The notes below the pieces were generated by a model that had not been told where the DNA came from, searched no databases, and saw nothing but the letters and a program-made list of their open reading frames with translations. This document shows positions 37,757 to 47,766 of a stretch of DNA of 64,000 nucleotides, piece after piece; position 1 is the stretch's first letter, and each line of letters begins with the position of its first letter. This DNA comes from Dyella sp. EPa41 (GTDB lineage: Bacteria; Pseudomonadota; Gammaproteobacteria; Xanthomonadales; Rhodanobacteraceae): NCBI RefSeq assembly GCF_016586165.1, contig NZ_BCPR01000014.1, forward strand, positions 1 through 64,000, written 5' to 3'. The translations under genes and the position numbers were made by a program.

Positions 37757-38850
37757 GAGCGCAAATCGTCACCCTGCCCGGCGATGGCGTCGGCCCCGAA
37801 GTCACGGCCGCCGCGGTCGCCGTGCTCGACGCGGTCGCCGCGCATTTCGACCATCACTTCCATTTCGAGGAACAGCTGATCGGCGGCTGCGCCATCGATG
37901 CCACCGGCGAACCGCTGCCGGCCGCGTCGCTGGACGCCTGCAAGGCCGCCGATGCCGTGCTGCTCGGCGCGGTGGGCGGACCGAAGTGGTCCGACCCCAA
38001 TGCGCCGGTGCGTCCCGAGCAGGGCCTGCTGGCGCTGCGTGCCGCGCTGGGCGTGTACGCCAATCTGCGCCCCTTGCAGGTGCATCCGGCGCTGGCCTCG
38101 CTGTCGCCGCTGAAGAACGAGAAGCTCAAGAACGTCGACGTGCTGTTCGTGCGCGAACTCACCGGCGGCGCGTATTTCGGCGCCAAGACGCGCACCATCG
38201 ATACCGCCACCGACGAGTGCAAGTACACCGTGGCCGAAGTGGAACGCGTGACGCGCCGCGCCTTCCAGCTCGCGCGCGAGCGCCGCAAGCACGTCACCTC
38301 GGTGGACAAGGCCAACGTGCTGGAAACCTCGCGCCTGTGGCGCAGCACGGTGACTCGCATCGCCGCCGAATTCCCCGACGTGAAGCTGGAACACCAGCTG
38401 GTCGACTCCATGGCGATGCTGTTGCTCACCCAGCCGGGCAAGTACGACGTGGTGGTTACCGAGAACCTGTTCGGCGACATCCTCACCGACGAAGCCGCGG
38501 CATTGGCCGGTTCGCTGGGCCTGCTGCCGTCCGCTTCGCTCGGAGAAGGCAAGGCCGGCCTGTATGAGCCGATCCACGGTTCCGCGCCGGACATCGCCGG
38601 CCAGGGCGTGGCCAATCCGGTGGGCGCCATCCTTTCCGCCGCGATGCTGCTGCGCCATTCGCTGGGCCTGGAACAGGAAGCCAGCACGGTGGAAGCCGCC
38701 GTGGCCGACGTGGTCGAACACGGTCCGCGCACGCGCGACATCGGCGGCAGCGCCGGTACCAAGGACGTGCTCGAAGCCGTGCTCGCCGCCATCGACGAAC
38801 ACGCCTGCAACGCGGCGGCGTTCCTGCGCTGGGGACGGGCCTGCGGATGA
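37753..38850 (+). CDS. leuB: 3-isopropylmalate dehydrogenase
   Basis: A 365-residue NAD-dependent beta-decarboxylating dehydrogenase. It starts '[19 protein letters not shown]'; substrate-binding Arg residues lie in '[22 protein letters not shown]', and the metal/cofactor end shows '[22 protein letters not shown]' and '[19 protein letters not shown]'. Length is family-typical. It has coupled starts on both sides (ATGA with leuD and ilvD). Confidence 0.97.
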   Translation: MRAQIVTLPGDGVGPEVTAAAVAVLDAVAAHFDHHFHFEEQLIGGCAIDATGEPLPAASLDACKAADAVLLGAVGGPKWSDPNAPVRPEQGLLALRAALGVYANLRPLQVHPALASLSPLKNEKLKNVDVLFVRELTGGAYFGAKTRTIDTATDECKYTVAEVERVTRRAFQLARERRKHVTSVDKANVLETSRLWRSTVTRIAAEFPDVKLEHQLVDSMAMLLLTQPGKYDVVVTENLFGDILTDEAAALAGSLGLLPSASLGEGKAGLYEPIHGSAPDIAGQGVANPVGAILSAAMLLRHSLGLEQEASTVEAAVADVVEHGPRTRDIGGSAGTKDVLEAVLAAIDEHACNAAAFLRWGRACG

Positions 38851-40586
38851 GCACGAAGACTCCTATGCGTAGCGATCTGATCAAGACCGGCCCCGACCGC
38901 GCCCCCGCGCGCGCCATGTTGCGCGCCACCGGCCTGGACGATGCCGCCATCGCCAAGCCGCTGGTGGCCGTGGTGCACACGTGGTCCAACGTGAGCCCCT
39001 GCAACCTCAACCTGCGCGAACTCGCCGAACACGTGGCCGAAGGCATCCGTGCCGCCGGCGGCACGCCGATCGAGTTCAACACCATCGCGGTGACCGACGG
39101 CATCGCCATGGGCACGCCGGGCATGCGAGCCTCGCTGATCAGCCGCGAGGTGATCACCGACTCGATCGAGCTGGCCGTCGACGGCCACTGCCTGGACGCG
39201 ATGGTGGTGCTGTGTGGTTGCGACAAGACCATCCCCGCCGCGGCAATGGCAATGGCGCGCCTCGACATTCCCAGCGTCGCGCTGTACGGCGGCACCATCG
39301 CGCACGGCACGCACGACAACCATCCCATCACCATCCAGCAGGTGTTCGAAGCGGTCGGCGCGCACGGCGCGGGCAAGATCGGCGACGCCGAGCTGACCTC
39401 GGTGGAACGCGACGCCTGCCCCGGCGCCGGCGCCTGCGGCGGCCAGTTCACCGCCAACACCATGGCCATGGTGCTGACCACGCTGGGCCTGTCACCGATG
39501 GGCTTCAACGATATTCCCGCCACGCATCCGGCCAAGGCCGCCGCCGCGCGTCGCTGCGGCGAGCTGGTGATGGATTGCCTGCGGGAGAACCGCACGCCGC
39601 GCGAATTCCTCACCGAAACGGCGTTCCGCAATGCCACCCGCATGGTCGCGGCCACCGCCGGCTCCACCAACGCCGTGCTGCACCTGCTCGCCATCGCGCG
39701 CGAAGCCGGCACGCGCTGGACGCTGGAAGATTTCGAACCGGCCTCCAGGCACACGCCGGTGATCGCCGACCTGCTGCCGGGCGGGCGCTACACCGCCGTC
39801 GAGATGTTCGGCGCCGGCGGCAGCGCGCGCGTCGCGCAGGAGCTGATCGCCGCCGGCATGCTGGACGATGCACCGACCGTCACCGGCCGCAGCCTGTTCG
39901 ACGAAGCGGCCGCCGCGCCGCGCGCCGAAGCGCAGGATGTGGTGCATCCGGTCACGCAGCCGCTGAAGCCGCGCGGTGGCTATTCGATCCTCTACGGCAA
40001 CCTCGCGCCGGAAGGCTGCATCCTCAAGCTGGCCGGCAAGGGCGCCAATCATTTCGAAGGCCGCGCGCGCGTTTTCGAGAGCGAGGAGCAGGCCTTCGCC
40101 GCCGTGCAGGGCGGCACCATCGAGAAGGGCGACGTGATCGTCATCCGCAACGAAGGTCCCGCCGGCGGCCCCGGCATGCGCGAAATGCTGGGCGTCACCG
40201 CGGCCTTGATCGGCCGCGGCCTGGGCGACGACGTCGCGCTGATCACCGATGGCCGCTTCTCCGGCGCCACGCACGGTTACATGGTCGGCCACATCGCACC
40301 GGAAGCCGCGCGCGGGGGCCCCATCGCGCTGCTGCGCGATGGCGACCGCATCCGCATCGACGCCGACACGCGCGAGATCAGCACCACCGCCGACCTTGCC
40401 GCGCGCCGCGCCAGCTGGCAGCCGCCCGCGCCCAAGGTCACGCGCGGCGCGCTGGCCAAGTACGTCTCGCTGGTGGGCTCGGCGTCCGAAGGCGCCACCA
40501 CGCAACCCATCGCCGCACGCAGTACATCCGCCTCTTCCGTTTCCCAACAAGTCAACGAAGACACGACCGCAGGAGTCACCGCATGA
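38847..40586 (+). CDS. ilvD: Dihydroxy-acid dehydratase
   Basis: The enzyme makes 2-oxoisovalerate and 2-oxo-3-methylvalerate. It has 579 residues. Iron-sulfur cysteines are in '[20 protein letters not shown]' and '[20 protein letters not shown]'; the active-site serine region is '[20 protein letters not shown]'. The C-terminal 35 residues ('[18 protein letters not shown]') are low complexity and probably unstructured. Overlaps ilvC by 4 bp. Confidence 0.96.
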   Translation: MSTKTPMRSDLIKTGPDRAPARAMLRATGLDDAAIAKPLVAVVHTWSNVSPCNLNLRELAEHVAEGIRAAGGTPIEFNTIAVTDGIAMGTPGMRASLISREVITDSIELAVDGHCLDAMVVLCGCDKTIPAAAMAMARLDIPSVALYGGTIAHGTHDNHPITIQQVFEAVGAHGAGKIGDAELTSVERDACPGAGACGGQFTANTMAMVLTTLGLSPMGFNDIPATHPAKAAAARRCGELVMDCLRENRTPREFLTETAFRNATRMVAATAGSTNAVLHLLAIAREAGTRWTLEDFEPASRHTPVIADLLPGGRYTAVEMFGAGGSARVAQELIAAGMLDDAPTVTGRSLFDEAAAAPRAEAQDVVHPVTQPLKPRGGYSILYGNLAPEGCILKLAGKGANHFEGRARVFESEEQAFAAVQGGTIEKGDVIVIRNEGPAGGPGMREMLGVTAALIGRGLGDDVALITDGRFSGATHGYMVGHIAPEAARGGPIALLRDGDRIRIDADTREISTTADLAARRASWQPPAPKVTRGALAKYVSLVGSASEGATTQPIAARSTSASSVSQQVNEDTTAGVTA

Positions 40587-41599
40587 GCAACAACACCAAC
40601 GACACGCTGGCCAAGGCCCGCATCGCCGTCCTCGGCTACGGCAGCCAGGGCCGCGCCCACGCCCTCAACCTGCGTGACTCCGGTCTCGACGTGGTGGTTG
40701 GCCTGCGCAAGAACGGCCCCTCGTGGGAGAAGGCCCGCGCCGAAGGCTTCAGCGTCGCCGAGCCGGGCGATGCGGTGAAGGACGCCGACCTCGTCGCCGT
40801 GCTCACGCCGGACATGGTGCAGCCGAAGCTGTACACCGAAAGCATCGAGCCGAACATCAAGCCGGGTGCCGCCCTGCTGTTCGCGCATGGCTTCAACGTG
40901 CACTTCAAGCAGATCGATCCGCGCAAGGACATCGACGTGATCCTGGTCGCGCCGAAGGGCCCGGGCGCGCTGGTGCGCCGGGAGTACGAGATCGGCCGCG
41001 GCGTGCCGAGCATCTGGGCCATCCACCAGGACGTCAGCGGCCAGGCCGAGGCGAAAGCCAAGGCCTATGCCGACGGCATCGGCGGCGGTCGCGCGCTGCT
41101 GATCAAGACAGACTTCAAGGAAGAGACCGAGACGGATCTGTTCGGCGAACAGGCCGTGCTCTGCGGCGGCGCCAGCTCGCTGGTGCAGGCCGGCTTCGAG
41201 ACGCTGGTGGAAGCCGGCTACCAGCCGGAGATCGCGTACTACGAAGTGCTGCACGAACTGAAGCTGATCGTGGACCTGTTCTACGAAGGCGGCATCACCC
41301 GCATGCTGGAGTTCGTCTCCGAGACCGCGCAGTACGGCGACTACGTGAGCGGCCCGCGCGTGATCGACGCCGGCACCAAGGCGCGCATGAAGGAGGTGCT
41401 GAAGGACATCCAGGACGGCACGTTCGCGAAGAACTGGATCGCCGAGTACAACGCCGGCCTGCCGAACTACAAGAAGTTCAAGCAGGCGGACCTGGAGCAT
41501 CCGGTGGAACAGGTGGGCGCGAAGCTGCGTGCGCGCATGCCGTGGCTGCAGGCGAATGCGCCGAAGCCGGCCACCGAGCCGCTCAAGAAAGTGGGTTGA
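40583..41599 (+). CDS. ilvC: Ketol-acid reductoisomerase (NADP+), class I
   Basis: The enzyme converts 2-acetolactate and acetohydroxybutyrate to the dihydroxy acids. It has 338 residues from ATG 40583, the short class I form. The Rossmann motif is '[20 protein letters not shown]', with '[14 protein letters not shown]' for the NADP-selecting loop; the knotted C-terminal domain has '[19 protein letters not shown]' with the Mg-binding Asp and Glu. The very long frame from 38981 is the shadow of ilvD. Confidence 0.97.
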   Translation: MSNNTNDTLAKARIAVLGYGSQGRAHALNLRDSGLDVVVGLRKNGPSWEKARAEGFSVAEPGDAVKDADLVAVLTPDMVQPKLYTESIEPNIKPGAALLFAHGFNVHFKQIDPRKDIDVILVAPKGPGALVRREYEIGRGVPSIWAIHQDVSGQAEAKAKAYADGIGGGRALLIKTDFKEETETDLFGEQAVLCGGASSLVQAGFETLVEAGYQPEIAYYEVLHELKLIVDLFYEGGITRMLEFVSETAQYGDYVSGPRVIDAGTKARMKEVLKDIQDGTFAKNWIAEYNAGLPNYKKFKQADLEHPVEQVGAKLRARMPWLQANAPKPATEPLKKVG

Positions 41600-41608
41600 G
41601 GTTTGGCG

Positions 41609-41633
41609 TCTCCCCGCGCCCTGCGCGGGGAGA
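41609..41633. repeat. Hairpin after ilvC
   Basis: TCTCCCCGCGC (41609-41619) and GCGCGGGGAGA (41623-41633) form a perfect 11-bp stem with a 3-base loop, 10 bp after the ilvC stop. No T-run follows. Confidence 0.7.
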
Positions 41634-41673
41634 TCGGAAGGGGAGCCCTCCCGCTGGCCTTCACCCCTTCCTA

Positions 41674-41719
41674 CCCCCGCCCGCGCAAGCCACCCCTGTC
41701 GGGCTTGCGCGGGCGGGGG
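41674..41719. repeat. Long perfect hairpin between ilvC and ilvG
   Basis: The 18-bp arm CCCCCGCCCGCGCAAGCC (41674-41691) is the exact reverse complement of 41702-41719, with a 10-base loop. With the previous hairpin it fills most of the 164-bp gap and may reduce read-through or protect the upstream mRNA. Confidence 0.75.
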
Positions 41720-41763
41720 AGCTTCTTCACCGAAGACGATATTCCCAAGGAAACCCGACGACC

Positions 41764-43635
41764 GTGAACCTGCCATTGCAAATGGAGATGCCCACCCCGG
41801 CCACCGCCCATCCGCTCGCCGGCCAGACCATGAGCGGCGCGGAAGTGGTGGTACAGGTACTCGCCGACGAAGGCGTCAGCGTGCTGTTCGGCTATTCGGG
41901 TGGCGCGATCCTGCCGGTTTACGACGCGGTATTCCGTTACAACACCACGCATCTTTCGCCGCTGGGCGGCGAGCCCATGCCGCTGATCGTGCCTGCCAAC
42001 GAGCAGGGTGCGGGCTTCATGGCGGCCGGTTATGCACGCGCGTCTGGCAAGGTGGGCGTGGCCATCGTCACCTCCGGCCCGGGCGCCACCAACATGGTGA
42101 CGCCGGTGCGCGACGCCATGTCCGATTCCGTGCCGATGGTGGTGATCTGCGGCCAGGTGCCGACCGGTGCGCTGGGCAGCGATGCTTTCCAGGAAGCGCC
42201 CGTCAGCAACATCATGAGCCCGTGCGCGAAGCACGTGTTCCTGCTCACCGATCCCTCGCGACTGGAAGCCACGCTGCGCACCGCGTTCGAGATCGCGCGC
42301 AGCGGGCGCCCCGGCCCGGTGGTGGTGGATATTCCCAAGGACGTGCAGAACACGCCGCTGACCTTTGCGGGTGAAGGCACGCTGCCCATTCCCGGCTATC
42401 GCGCGCGCCAGCATGCGATCCACAGCGCACGCGTGGATGACGCGCAGTGCGAAGCCTTTTTCGCGGCGCTGGCGAAAGCGAAGCGCCCGCTCATCTACGC
42501 CGGGGGCGGCCTCATCGCCGGCGAGGCCTCCGCGACGCTGCGCGCCTTCGTGCAGCAGTTCGGCCTGCCCGTCACCACCACGCTGATGGCGCTGGGCGTG
42601 ATGGACACCACCGATCCGCTGGCGCTGCACATGCTGGGCATGCACGGCACGGCGTATGCGAACTACGCCGTGGAAGACTGCGACTTCCTGCTCGCGCTGG
42701 GCGCGCGCTTCGACGACCGCGTCGCCAGCGTGCCGGACAAGTTTGCGCCGAACGCGCGCTTCGTCGCGCAGATCGACATCGACCCGGCCGAGATCGGCAA
42801 GGTGAAGTCGGTGGACTGGCATCACCAGGGCGACCTCGATCGCACGCTGTCGCGCCTGCAGCAGTACGGTGTGCGCCACGGCTTCCATTTCGCCAGCGAT
42901 GGCCGCTACGCGGACTGGCATGCGCACGTCGCCGCGCTGAAGGCCACCCACGCACTGAATTACGACCATGAAAGCGAACTGATCCAGCCGCAGGCGGTGA
43001 TCGAGGCGATCAACCGCCAGATGCAGGGTCGCGCGGTGATCAGCACCGGCGTCGGCCAGCACCAGATGTGGGCAGCGCAGTACTTCGATTTCCGCGAGCC
43101 GCGCCATTGGCTCACGTCCGGTTCGATGGGCACCATGGGCTTCGGCCTGCCCGCCGCCATCGGCGCGCAATTCGCGCGGCGCGATGCGGTGGTGATCGAC
43201 ATCGATGGTGACGCCAGCATCCGCATGAACCTCGGCGAGCTGGAAACCGTCACCACCTACGGCCTGCCGGTGAAGGTGGTGGTGCTCAACAACATCGGCG
43301 ACGGCATGGTGAGGCAGTGGCAGAAGCTGTTCTTCCGCGGCCGCTTCGCCTCCTCCGACAAGAGCCTGCACAAGAAGGACTTCATCAAGGCCGCGCAGGC
43401 CGATGGCTTCGAATGGGCGCGCCGGCTGGAGCGCAAGGAAGACCTGGCGCAGACCATTGGCGAGTTTCTTGCCTTCGATGGCCCGGCCTTCCTCGAAGTG
43501 ATGATCGATCCCGATGCGGGCGTCTATCCGATGGTGGGCCCGGGCGCGACCTATGCGCAGATGATCACCGGCGACTTCATCCCTTCGCGGGTGCCGCCGG
43601 CGGTGTCGAGGGATTCGAAGAGCGACATGTTCTAA
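41764..43635 (+). CDS. ilvG: Acetolactate synthase large subunit
   Basis: This TPP/FAD enzyme has 623 residues from GTG 41764 (AAGGA at 41747-41751); ATG 41782 would shorten it by six. Catalytic Glu is in 'VPANEQGAGFMAAGYARASG', the quinone-oxidase-like FAD domain is in the middle, and the TPP motif spans 'DIDGDASIRMNLGELET' to 'VVLNNIGDGMV'. It forms acetolactate from pyruvate, or acetohydroxybutyrate with the product of IlvA. The N-terminal extension of about 20 residues is poorly conserved. It works with the small subunit at 43710-43955. Confidence 0.95.
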   Translation: MNLPLQMEMPTPATAHPLAGQTMSGAEVVVQVLADEGVSVLFGYSGGAILPVYDAVFRYNTTHLSPLGGEPMPLIVPANEQGAGFMAAGYARASGKVGVAIVTSGPGATNMVTPVRDAMSDSVPMVVICGQVPTGALGSDAFQEAPVSNIMSPCAKHVFLLTDPSRLEATLRTAFEIARSGRPGPVVVDIPKDVQNTPLTFAGEGTLPIPGYRARQHAIHSARVDDAQCEAFFAALAKAKRPLIYAGGGLIAGEASATLRAFVQQFGLPVTTTLMALGVMDTTDPLALHMLGMHGTAYANYAVEDCDFLLALGARFDDRVASVPDKFAPNARFVAQIDIDPAEIGKVKSVDWHHQGDLDRTLSRLQQYGVRHGFHFASDGRYADWHAHVAALKATHALNYDHESELIQPQAVIEAINRQMQGRAVISTGVGQHQMWAAQYFDFREPRHWLTSGSMGTMGFGLPAAIGAQFARRDAVVIDIDGDASIRMNLGELETVTTYGLPVKVVVLNNIGDGMVRQWQKLFFRGRFASSDKSLHKKDFIKAAQADGFEWARRLERKEDLAQTIGEFLAFDGPAFLEVMIDPDAGVYPMVGPGATYAQMITGDFIPSRVPPAVSRDSKSDMF

Positions 43636-43638
43636 CAC

Positions 43639-43687
43639 CCGTCGTCCCGGCGCACTCCGCAAGAGGGGGCAAGGGCCGGGATGACGG
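43639..43687. repeat. REP-type palindrome between ilvG and ilvM
   Basis: CCGTCGTCCCGGC (43639-43651) and GCCGGGATGACGG (43675-43687) pair with one G-T wobble. It fills most of the 74-bp gap. It belongs to a different family from the GTGGGAGCGCACC units. Confidence 0.75.
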
Positions 43688-43709
43688 ATAACCCAACGTA
43701 GGCGCGGCC

Positions 43710-43955
43710 ATGAAACACACCTTGTCCATCCTGTTGCAAAACGAATCCGGCGCGCTGATGCGCGTCGCCGGCCTGTTTGCCGCGCGTCATTGCAACATCG
43801 ATTCGCTCACCGTCGCCGCCACGCGCGACCCCGCCGTATCCCAGCTCACCCTGGTGATGGATGGCGCGGACGACACGGTGGAGCAGATCATCAAGCAGAC
43901 GCGCAAGCTGGTCGACGTGATCGACGTCAGCCATCCGACCGTTGCCGCGCCGTGA
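43710..43955 (+). CDS. ilvM: Acetolactate synthase small subunit, IlvM-type
   Basis: An 81-residue single ACT domain ('TLSILLQNESGALMRVAGLF', 'RHCNIDSLTVAATRD', 'LVDVIDVSHPT'). It is much shorter than the IlvH/IlvN proteins (about 160 residues) and close to E. coli IlvM. It stabilises and activates the large subunit; the short form may bring weaker valine feedback, an inference from the IlvG-IlvM type. The stop overlaps the GTG of ilvA. Confidence 0.92.
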   Translation: MKHTLSILLQNESGALMRVAGLFAARHCNIDSLTVAATRDPAVSQLTLVMDGADDTVEQIIKQTRKLVDVIDVSHPTVAAP

Positions 43956-45517
43956 ATGCACTCGCCAAGCCCGTGTCGACCACCGCCCGCCTCAGCGAGC
44001 ACGAACTGCTGCGGCAGACCGTGGGTGCCCGCGTCTATGACGTGGCGCGCGAGACGAGTCTCGACGAGGCGCCGCTGCTTTCGGCGCGGCTGGGCCAGCG
44101 CGTATTGCTCAAGCGCGAAGACCAGCAGCCGGTGTTCTCGTTCAAGCTGCGTGGCGCCTACAACCGCATGGCCTCATTGGAGCCGGCACAGCGCGCGCGC
44201 GGCGTGATCGCCGCCTCCGCCGGCAATCATGCGCAGGGCGTGGCGCTGGCCGCCGCGCGCCTCGGCATCCACGCCGTGATCGTGATGCCGGTGACGGCGC
44301 CGCAGGTGAAGGTGGATGCCGTGCGCCGTTTCGGCGGCACGCGGGTGGAGGTGGTGCTGGCGGGCGACTCGTACAGCGATGCGCAGGCCGCCGCCGCGCA
44401 GCTGCAGGCCGGGCACGGTTACACCTTCGTGCATCCGTTCGACGACCCCGCCGTGATCGCCGGGCAGGCCACGGTGGGCATGGAGATCCTTCGCCAGCAC
44501 GCCGGCCCGCTGCATGCGGTGTTCGTTCCGGTCGGTGGCGGCGGACTGCTGGCGGGTGTTGCCGGCTACATCAAGGCGCTGCGCCCCGAGGTGAAGGTGA
44601 TCGGCGTGCAGACCTGCGATTCCGATGCGATGGCGCAGTCGCTGGAACGCGGTGCGCCGGTGACGCTGCCGGAAGTCGGTCTGTTCGCCGACGGCACCGC
44701 GGTGAAGCGCGTGGGCGACCTCACCTTCGAACTGTGCCGGCAGCACGTGGACGCGATGGTCCGCGTGGATACCGACGCCATCTGTGCCGCGATCCGCGAC
44801 GTGTTCCAGGAGACGCGCAGCGTGCCGGAACCGGCGGGCGCGCTCGCGTTGGCTGGCCTCAAGCACTACGTGGCCACGCATGGAGCGTCGGAACACCCGA
44901 TGGTCGCCATCGTCTCCGGCGCCAATCTCAACTTCGATCGCCTGCGCTTTGTCGCGGAGCGCGCCGAGGTGGGCGAGCAGCGCGAAGCGGTGTTCGCGGT
45001 GACCATCCCGGAGGAGCGCGGCAGTTTCCGCCGCTTCTGCGCGGCGCTGGACCAGCGCAACATCACCGAGTTCAACTATCGCATCGGCAGCACCGCCGAG
45101 GCGCATATCTTCGTTGGCGTGCAGACCACGCATCGCGATGAGCGGCATACCTTGATCGATGCGTTCCGCACGCACGGCTTCGGCGTGCTCGATCTCACCG
45201 ACGACGAGCTGGCCAAGCTGCACCTTCGCCACATGGTCGGCGGAAGCTCGCCGCTGGCGCGCGATGAATTGCTGTATCGCTTCGAGTTTCCCGAACGACC
45301 CGGCGCATTGACGCGTTTCCTCGGCCATATGCATCCGGACTGGAACATCAGCCTGTTCCATTACCGCAACCAGGGCGCGGACTATGGGCGCATTCTGGTC
45401 GGCATCCAGGTGCCGGAAAATGAGCGGGCGTTGTTCCAGGCGTTCCTGCAGACGCTGGGCTATCCGTTTCGCGACGAGAGTGCCAATCCGGCGTATCGGT
45501 TGTTGTTGAGGGAGTGA
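43952..45517 (+). CDS. ilvA: Biosynthetic threonine dehydratase (deaminase)
   Basis: A PLP enzyme of 521 residues from GTG 43952 that deaminates threonine to 2-oxobutyrate, committing it to isoleucine. The PLP lysine is K65 in 'PVFSFKLRGAYNRM'; 'VIAASAGNHAQGVALAA' and 'VPVGGGGLLAGVAGYIKA' are the PLP-phosphate motifs. Two C-terminal ACT-like domains ('REAVFAVTIPEERGSFRRF' and 'LLYRFEFPERPGALTRFLG') indicate isoleucine feedback inhibition. It is the last gene of the leu-ilv operon, with a REP hairpin just after the stop. Confidence 0.97.
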   Translation: MNALAKPVSTTARLSEHELLRQTVGARVYDVARETSLDEAPLLSARLGQRVLLKREDQQPVFSFKLRGAYNRMASLEPAQRARGVIAASAGNHAQGVALAAARLGIHAVIVMPVTAPQVKVDAVRRFGGTRVEVVLAGDSYSDAQAAAAQLQAGHGYTFVHPFDDPAVIAGQATVGMEILRQHAGPLHAVFVPVGGGGLLAGVAGYIKALRPEVKVIGVQTCDSDAMAQSLERGAPVTLPEVGLFADGTAVKRVGDLTFELCRQHVDAMVRVDTDAICAAIRDVFQETRSVPEPAGALALAGLKHYVATHGASEHPMVAIVSGANLNFDRLRFVAERAEVGEQREAVFAVTIPEERGSFRRFCAALDQRNITEFNYRIGSTAEAHIFVGVQTTHRDERHTLIDAFRTHGFGVLDLTDDELAKLHLRHMVGGSSPLARDELLYRFEFPERPGALTRFLGHMHPDWNISLFHYRNQGADYGRILVGIQVPENERALFQAFLQTLGYPFRDESANPAYRLLLRE

Positions 45518-45527
45518 GGCGGGATCT

Positions 45528-45573
45528 GTCGCGCACGGGGTGCGCTCCCACAGGGGCGCACCCTGTGCACGAC
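45528..45573. repeat. REP-like hairpin after ilvA
   Basis: GTCGCGCACGGGGTGCGCTCC from 45528 faces GGGCGCACCCTGTGCACGAC ending at 45573, a compact inverted pair of the same family as 18699-18780. It lies between convergent ilvA and a VOC gene and may terminate both. Confidence 0.75.
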
Positions 45574-45582
45574 CGGGAAGCC

Positions 45583-45939
45583 TCAGCCCTCAACAACCTC
45601 CAGCTCGAACACGTGGTTGTCGTAATCGCTGAAATACAGCGCCGTATCTCCTCGCGCCATCTGGTAGTCCAGCGCCAGCGCGTCCATGCGACGCGCGCAC
45701 GCCAGCTGCTCTTCCTTGCTCACCGCGAACGCGATGTGATCACCGTGGCGCGATGCGGGCCCCTGCCCGCGAATCAACGCGAACTCCAGCCCGGCCAGTG
45801 CAACGATCACTTCCTGGTGCGAATCGCCCGGGTCCTCCTCGCGCAGGATGCGCGCGTCCTCGAACACGCCGGTGAGGAGGTGCGCCGTCCGCGTGGGATG
45901 GGCGACGATCAGGGCGATGTGGCTCAAGGCGTTGGGCAT
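45583..45939 (-). CDS. FosX/FosA-like VOC-fold metalloprotein
   Basis: The protein has 118 residues. 'LSHIALIVAHPTRTAHLLTG', 'GDHIAFAVSKEEQ' and 'ALYFSDYDNHVFELE' give the His, His and Glu metal ligands in the arrangement of the fosfomycin-resistance VOC enzymes (FosX hydrolase, FosA glutathione transferase). It is somewhat shorter than those at about 135 residues. Antibiotic resistance is possible but unproven; many chromosomal relatives have unknown substrates. It converges with ilvA. Confidence 0.75.
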   Translation of the reverse strand: MPNALSHIALIVAHPTRTAHLLTGVFEDARILREEDPGDSHQEVIVALAGLEFALIRGQGPASRHGDHIAFAVSKEEQLACARRMDALALDYQMARGDTALYFSDYDNHVFELEVVEG

Positions 45940-46064
45940 GGCGGTGGTCCGGTCCGGAGATCCGCAGTGTAGTCAGCTTTGTGACCGTGTTGCGACGGCG
46001 CGCGCCATGCAAACCGGTGCTGCGTCACGCCACCCGGGCTGGCAGGGCACGCTACACTTCGGGG

Positions 46065-47093
46065 ATGGCTCCGACTTCACGCAAGCGCCAGCGGCGCAAC
46101 CTGCCGACCACCGGCGCTCCCCGCCCTCGCCCAGGCGCGGCACCACGCACGGCGCGCGGTACCGCGCAGCCCGCGGACAGCTCCACTCGCGCCACGCGCG
46201 TGCTGGACTGGCTGCTGCAGCAGTTGCCGGCGCCCTATCGCAGCAAGGCGCGCGACTACCTGGTGCTCACGCGCATGGATCGCCCGATCGGCGCACTGCT
46301 GCTGCTGTGGCCCACGTGGTGGGCGCTGTGGCTGGCCGCGGCGGACTTTCCGCCGGTGAAGCTGCTGGTGATCTTCACGCTGGGCGTGTTCTCCATGCGC
46401 GCGGCAGGTTGTGCCATCAACGATTTTGCCGACCGGAAGCTGGATCCGCAGGTCGCGCGCACCGCCGGTCGCCCCATCGCAGCCGGGCGCGTGACGCCGC
46501 GCGAAGCGCTGATCGTGTTCTCCAGCCTGCTGGTGTTCTCCTTCATCCTGGTGCTGTTCACCAACAAGCTCACCATCGAACTTTCGTTTGCCGGCGCGGC
46601 GCTGGCCGCCCTGTACCCGTTCACCAAGCGCTACACGCACCTGCCGCAGGTGGTGCTGGGCGCGGCGTTCGGCTGGTCGATCCCGATGGCCTTCGCCGCC
46701 GTGTCCAACACCGTGCCGGCGGTGGGCTGGCTGCTGTTCATCGCCAACATCATCTGGTCGGTGGTCTATGACACGCAGTACGCGATGGTGGATCGCGACG
46801 ACGACCTCAAGGCCGGTGCCAAGTCCACGGCCATCCTGTTTGGCGATGCGGACCTGCCCATCCTGGGCATCCTGATGGCCACGTTCCTGCTGGCCATGCT
46901 GTTCGTGGGGCAGCGCGCCACGCTGGGTTGGCCGTATTGGCTGAGCCTGCTGGTCGCCGCCGGCCTGTTCGGCTGGCAGATGTGGCGTATCCAGGGCCGC
47001 GAGCGCGACGCCTGCCTGTGGGCCTTCCGCAACAACAATTGGCTCGGCATGGCGCTGTGGATCGGTATCGTGCTGGCGCTGGCGGTGCGCTGA
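46065..47093 (+). CDS. ubiA: 4-hydroxybenzoate octaprenyltransferase
   Basis: The protein has 342 residues from ATG 46065; the first 60 or so are Arg/Pro-rich and disordered, an unusual extension. The polytopic UbiA domain has both Asp-rich prenyl-diphosphate motifs: 'CAINDFADRKLDPQVARTAG' and 'YDTQYAMVDRDDDLKAGAKS'. It prenylates 4-hydroxybenzoate in ubiquinone biosynthesis at the inner membrane. It stands alone; ubiC is not adjacent. The 125-bp upstream region is shared with the divergent VOC gene. Confidence 0.93.
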   Translation: MAPTSRKRQRRNLPTTGAPRPRPGAAPRTARGTAQPADSSTRATRVLDWLLQQLPAPYRSKARDYLVLTRMDRPIGALLLLWPTWWALWLAAADFPPVKLLVIFTLGVFSMRAAGCAINDFADRKLDPQVARTAGRPIAAGRVTPREALIVFSSLLVFSFILVLFTNKLTIELSFAGAALAALYPFTKRYTHLPQVVLGAAFGWSIPMAFAAVSNTVPAVGWLLFIANIIWSVVYDTQYAMVDRDDDLKAGAKSTAILFGDADLPILGILMATFLLAMLFVGQRATLGWPYWLSLLVAAGLFGWQMWRIQGRERDACLWAFRNNNWLGMALWIGIVLALAVR

Positions 47094-47110
47094 GGCACCC
47101 TTCCGCCGCT

Positions 47111-47195
47111 GCAGGAGCGCACCCCGTGCACGAAAACCCTGCGCAGCAGCAGCAAGGGATGAAACCCTGCGATCACGCACCGGGTGCGCTGCTGC
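47111..47195. repeat. Degenerate REP-like pair between ubiA and the YciI gene
   Basis: GCAGGAGCGCACCCCGTGCA from 47111 and GATCACGCACCGGGTGCGCT from 47171 are inverted, imperfect copies of the GTGGGAGCGCACC family. Confidence 0.6.
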
Positions 47196-47321
47196 GGATG
47201 GCGTTGCGGCGCCTCCCTGAAACCTGGCTTCACTTCCCCTGTCGATTTCGACGGGTATCGTTCGTCGTCTGGATGAGAGCCGCGCTTCAGTGGCCCGGCT
47301 GACCAACCAGGAGCAACGACA

Positions 47322-47750
47322 ATGCGATTCATAGCCATGGTGCGCGCCACCCGCGCGTCCGAAGCCGGCGAGATGCCGAGCGAGAAGCTGCTGACCGAGA
47401 TGGGCAACTTCAACGAGGAACTGGTGAAGGCCGGCGTGATGCTGGCCGGCGAAGGACTTCACCCGAGCAGGAACGGCGCGCGCATCCGTTACGAGGGCGA
47501 CAAGCGTACCGTCATCGACGGCCCGTTCACCGAAACCAAAGAGCTGATCGCCGGCTTCTGGCTGCTGGAGTGCGCCTCGCTGGAGGAAGCCGTGGAATGG
47601 CTCAAGCGCGCACCCAACCCGTTCGAGGACGGCGCGTCGGAAGTGGAGATCCGCCGGGTGTTCGAAGCCGAGGACTTCGGCGCCGAATTCACGCCCGAGC
47701 TGCGCGAACAGGAAGCGCGCCAGCGCGCGCAAATGGCCGACAAGCACTGA
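47322..47750 (+). CDS. YciI/DGPF-domain protein
   Basis: A 142-residue protein with the family motif 'VIDGPFTETKELIAGFWLLE'. AGGAG lies 8 bp before ATG 47322. DGPF proteins (COG3795) are regularly encoded beside ECF42 sigma factors, as here. Function is unknown; the fold is a ferredoxin-like dimer with a possible His/Asp active site. It is followed after 16 bp by the VOC gene, in an operon that ends with the sigma factor. Confidence 0.85.
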   Translation: MRFIAMVRATRASEAGEMPSEKLLTEMGNFNEELVKAGVMLAGEGLHPSRNGARIRYEGDKRTVIDGPFTETKELIAGFWLLECASLEEAVEWLKRAPNPFEDGASEVEIRRVFEAEDFGAEFTPELREQEARQRAQMADKH

Positions 47751-47766
47751 CCACCGGGAGAGTGAC

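Noticed and set aside
38981-41599. 872-residue frame suggesting an ilvD-ilvC fusion
   Set aside because: The first 534 residues are ilvD read out of frame; ilvC starts at ATG 40583.
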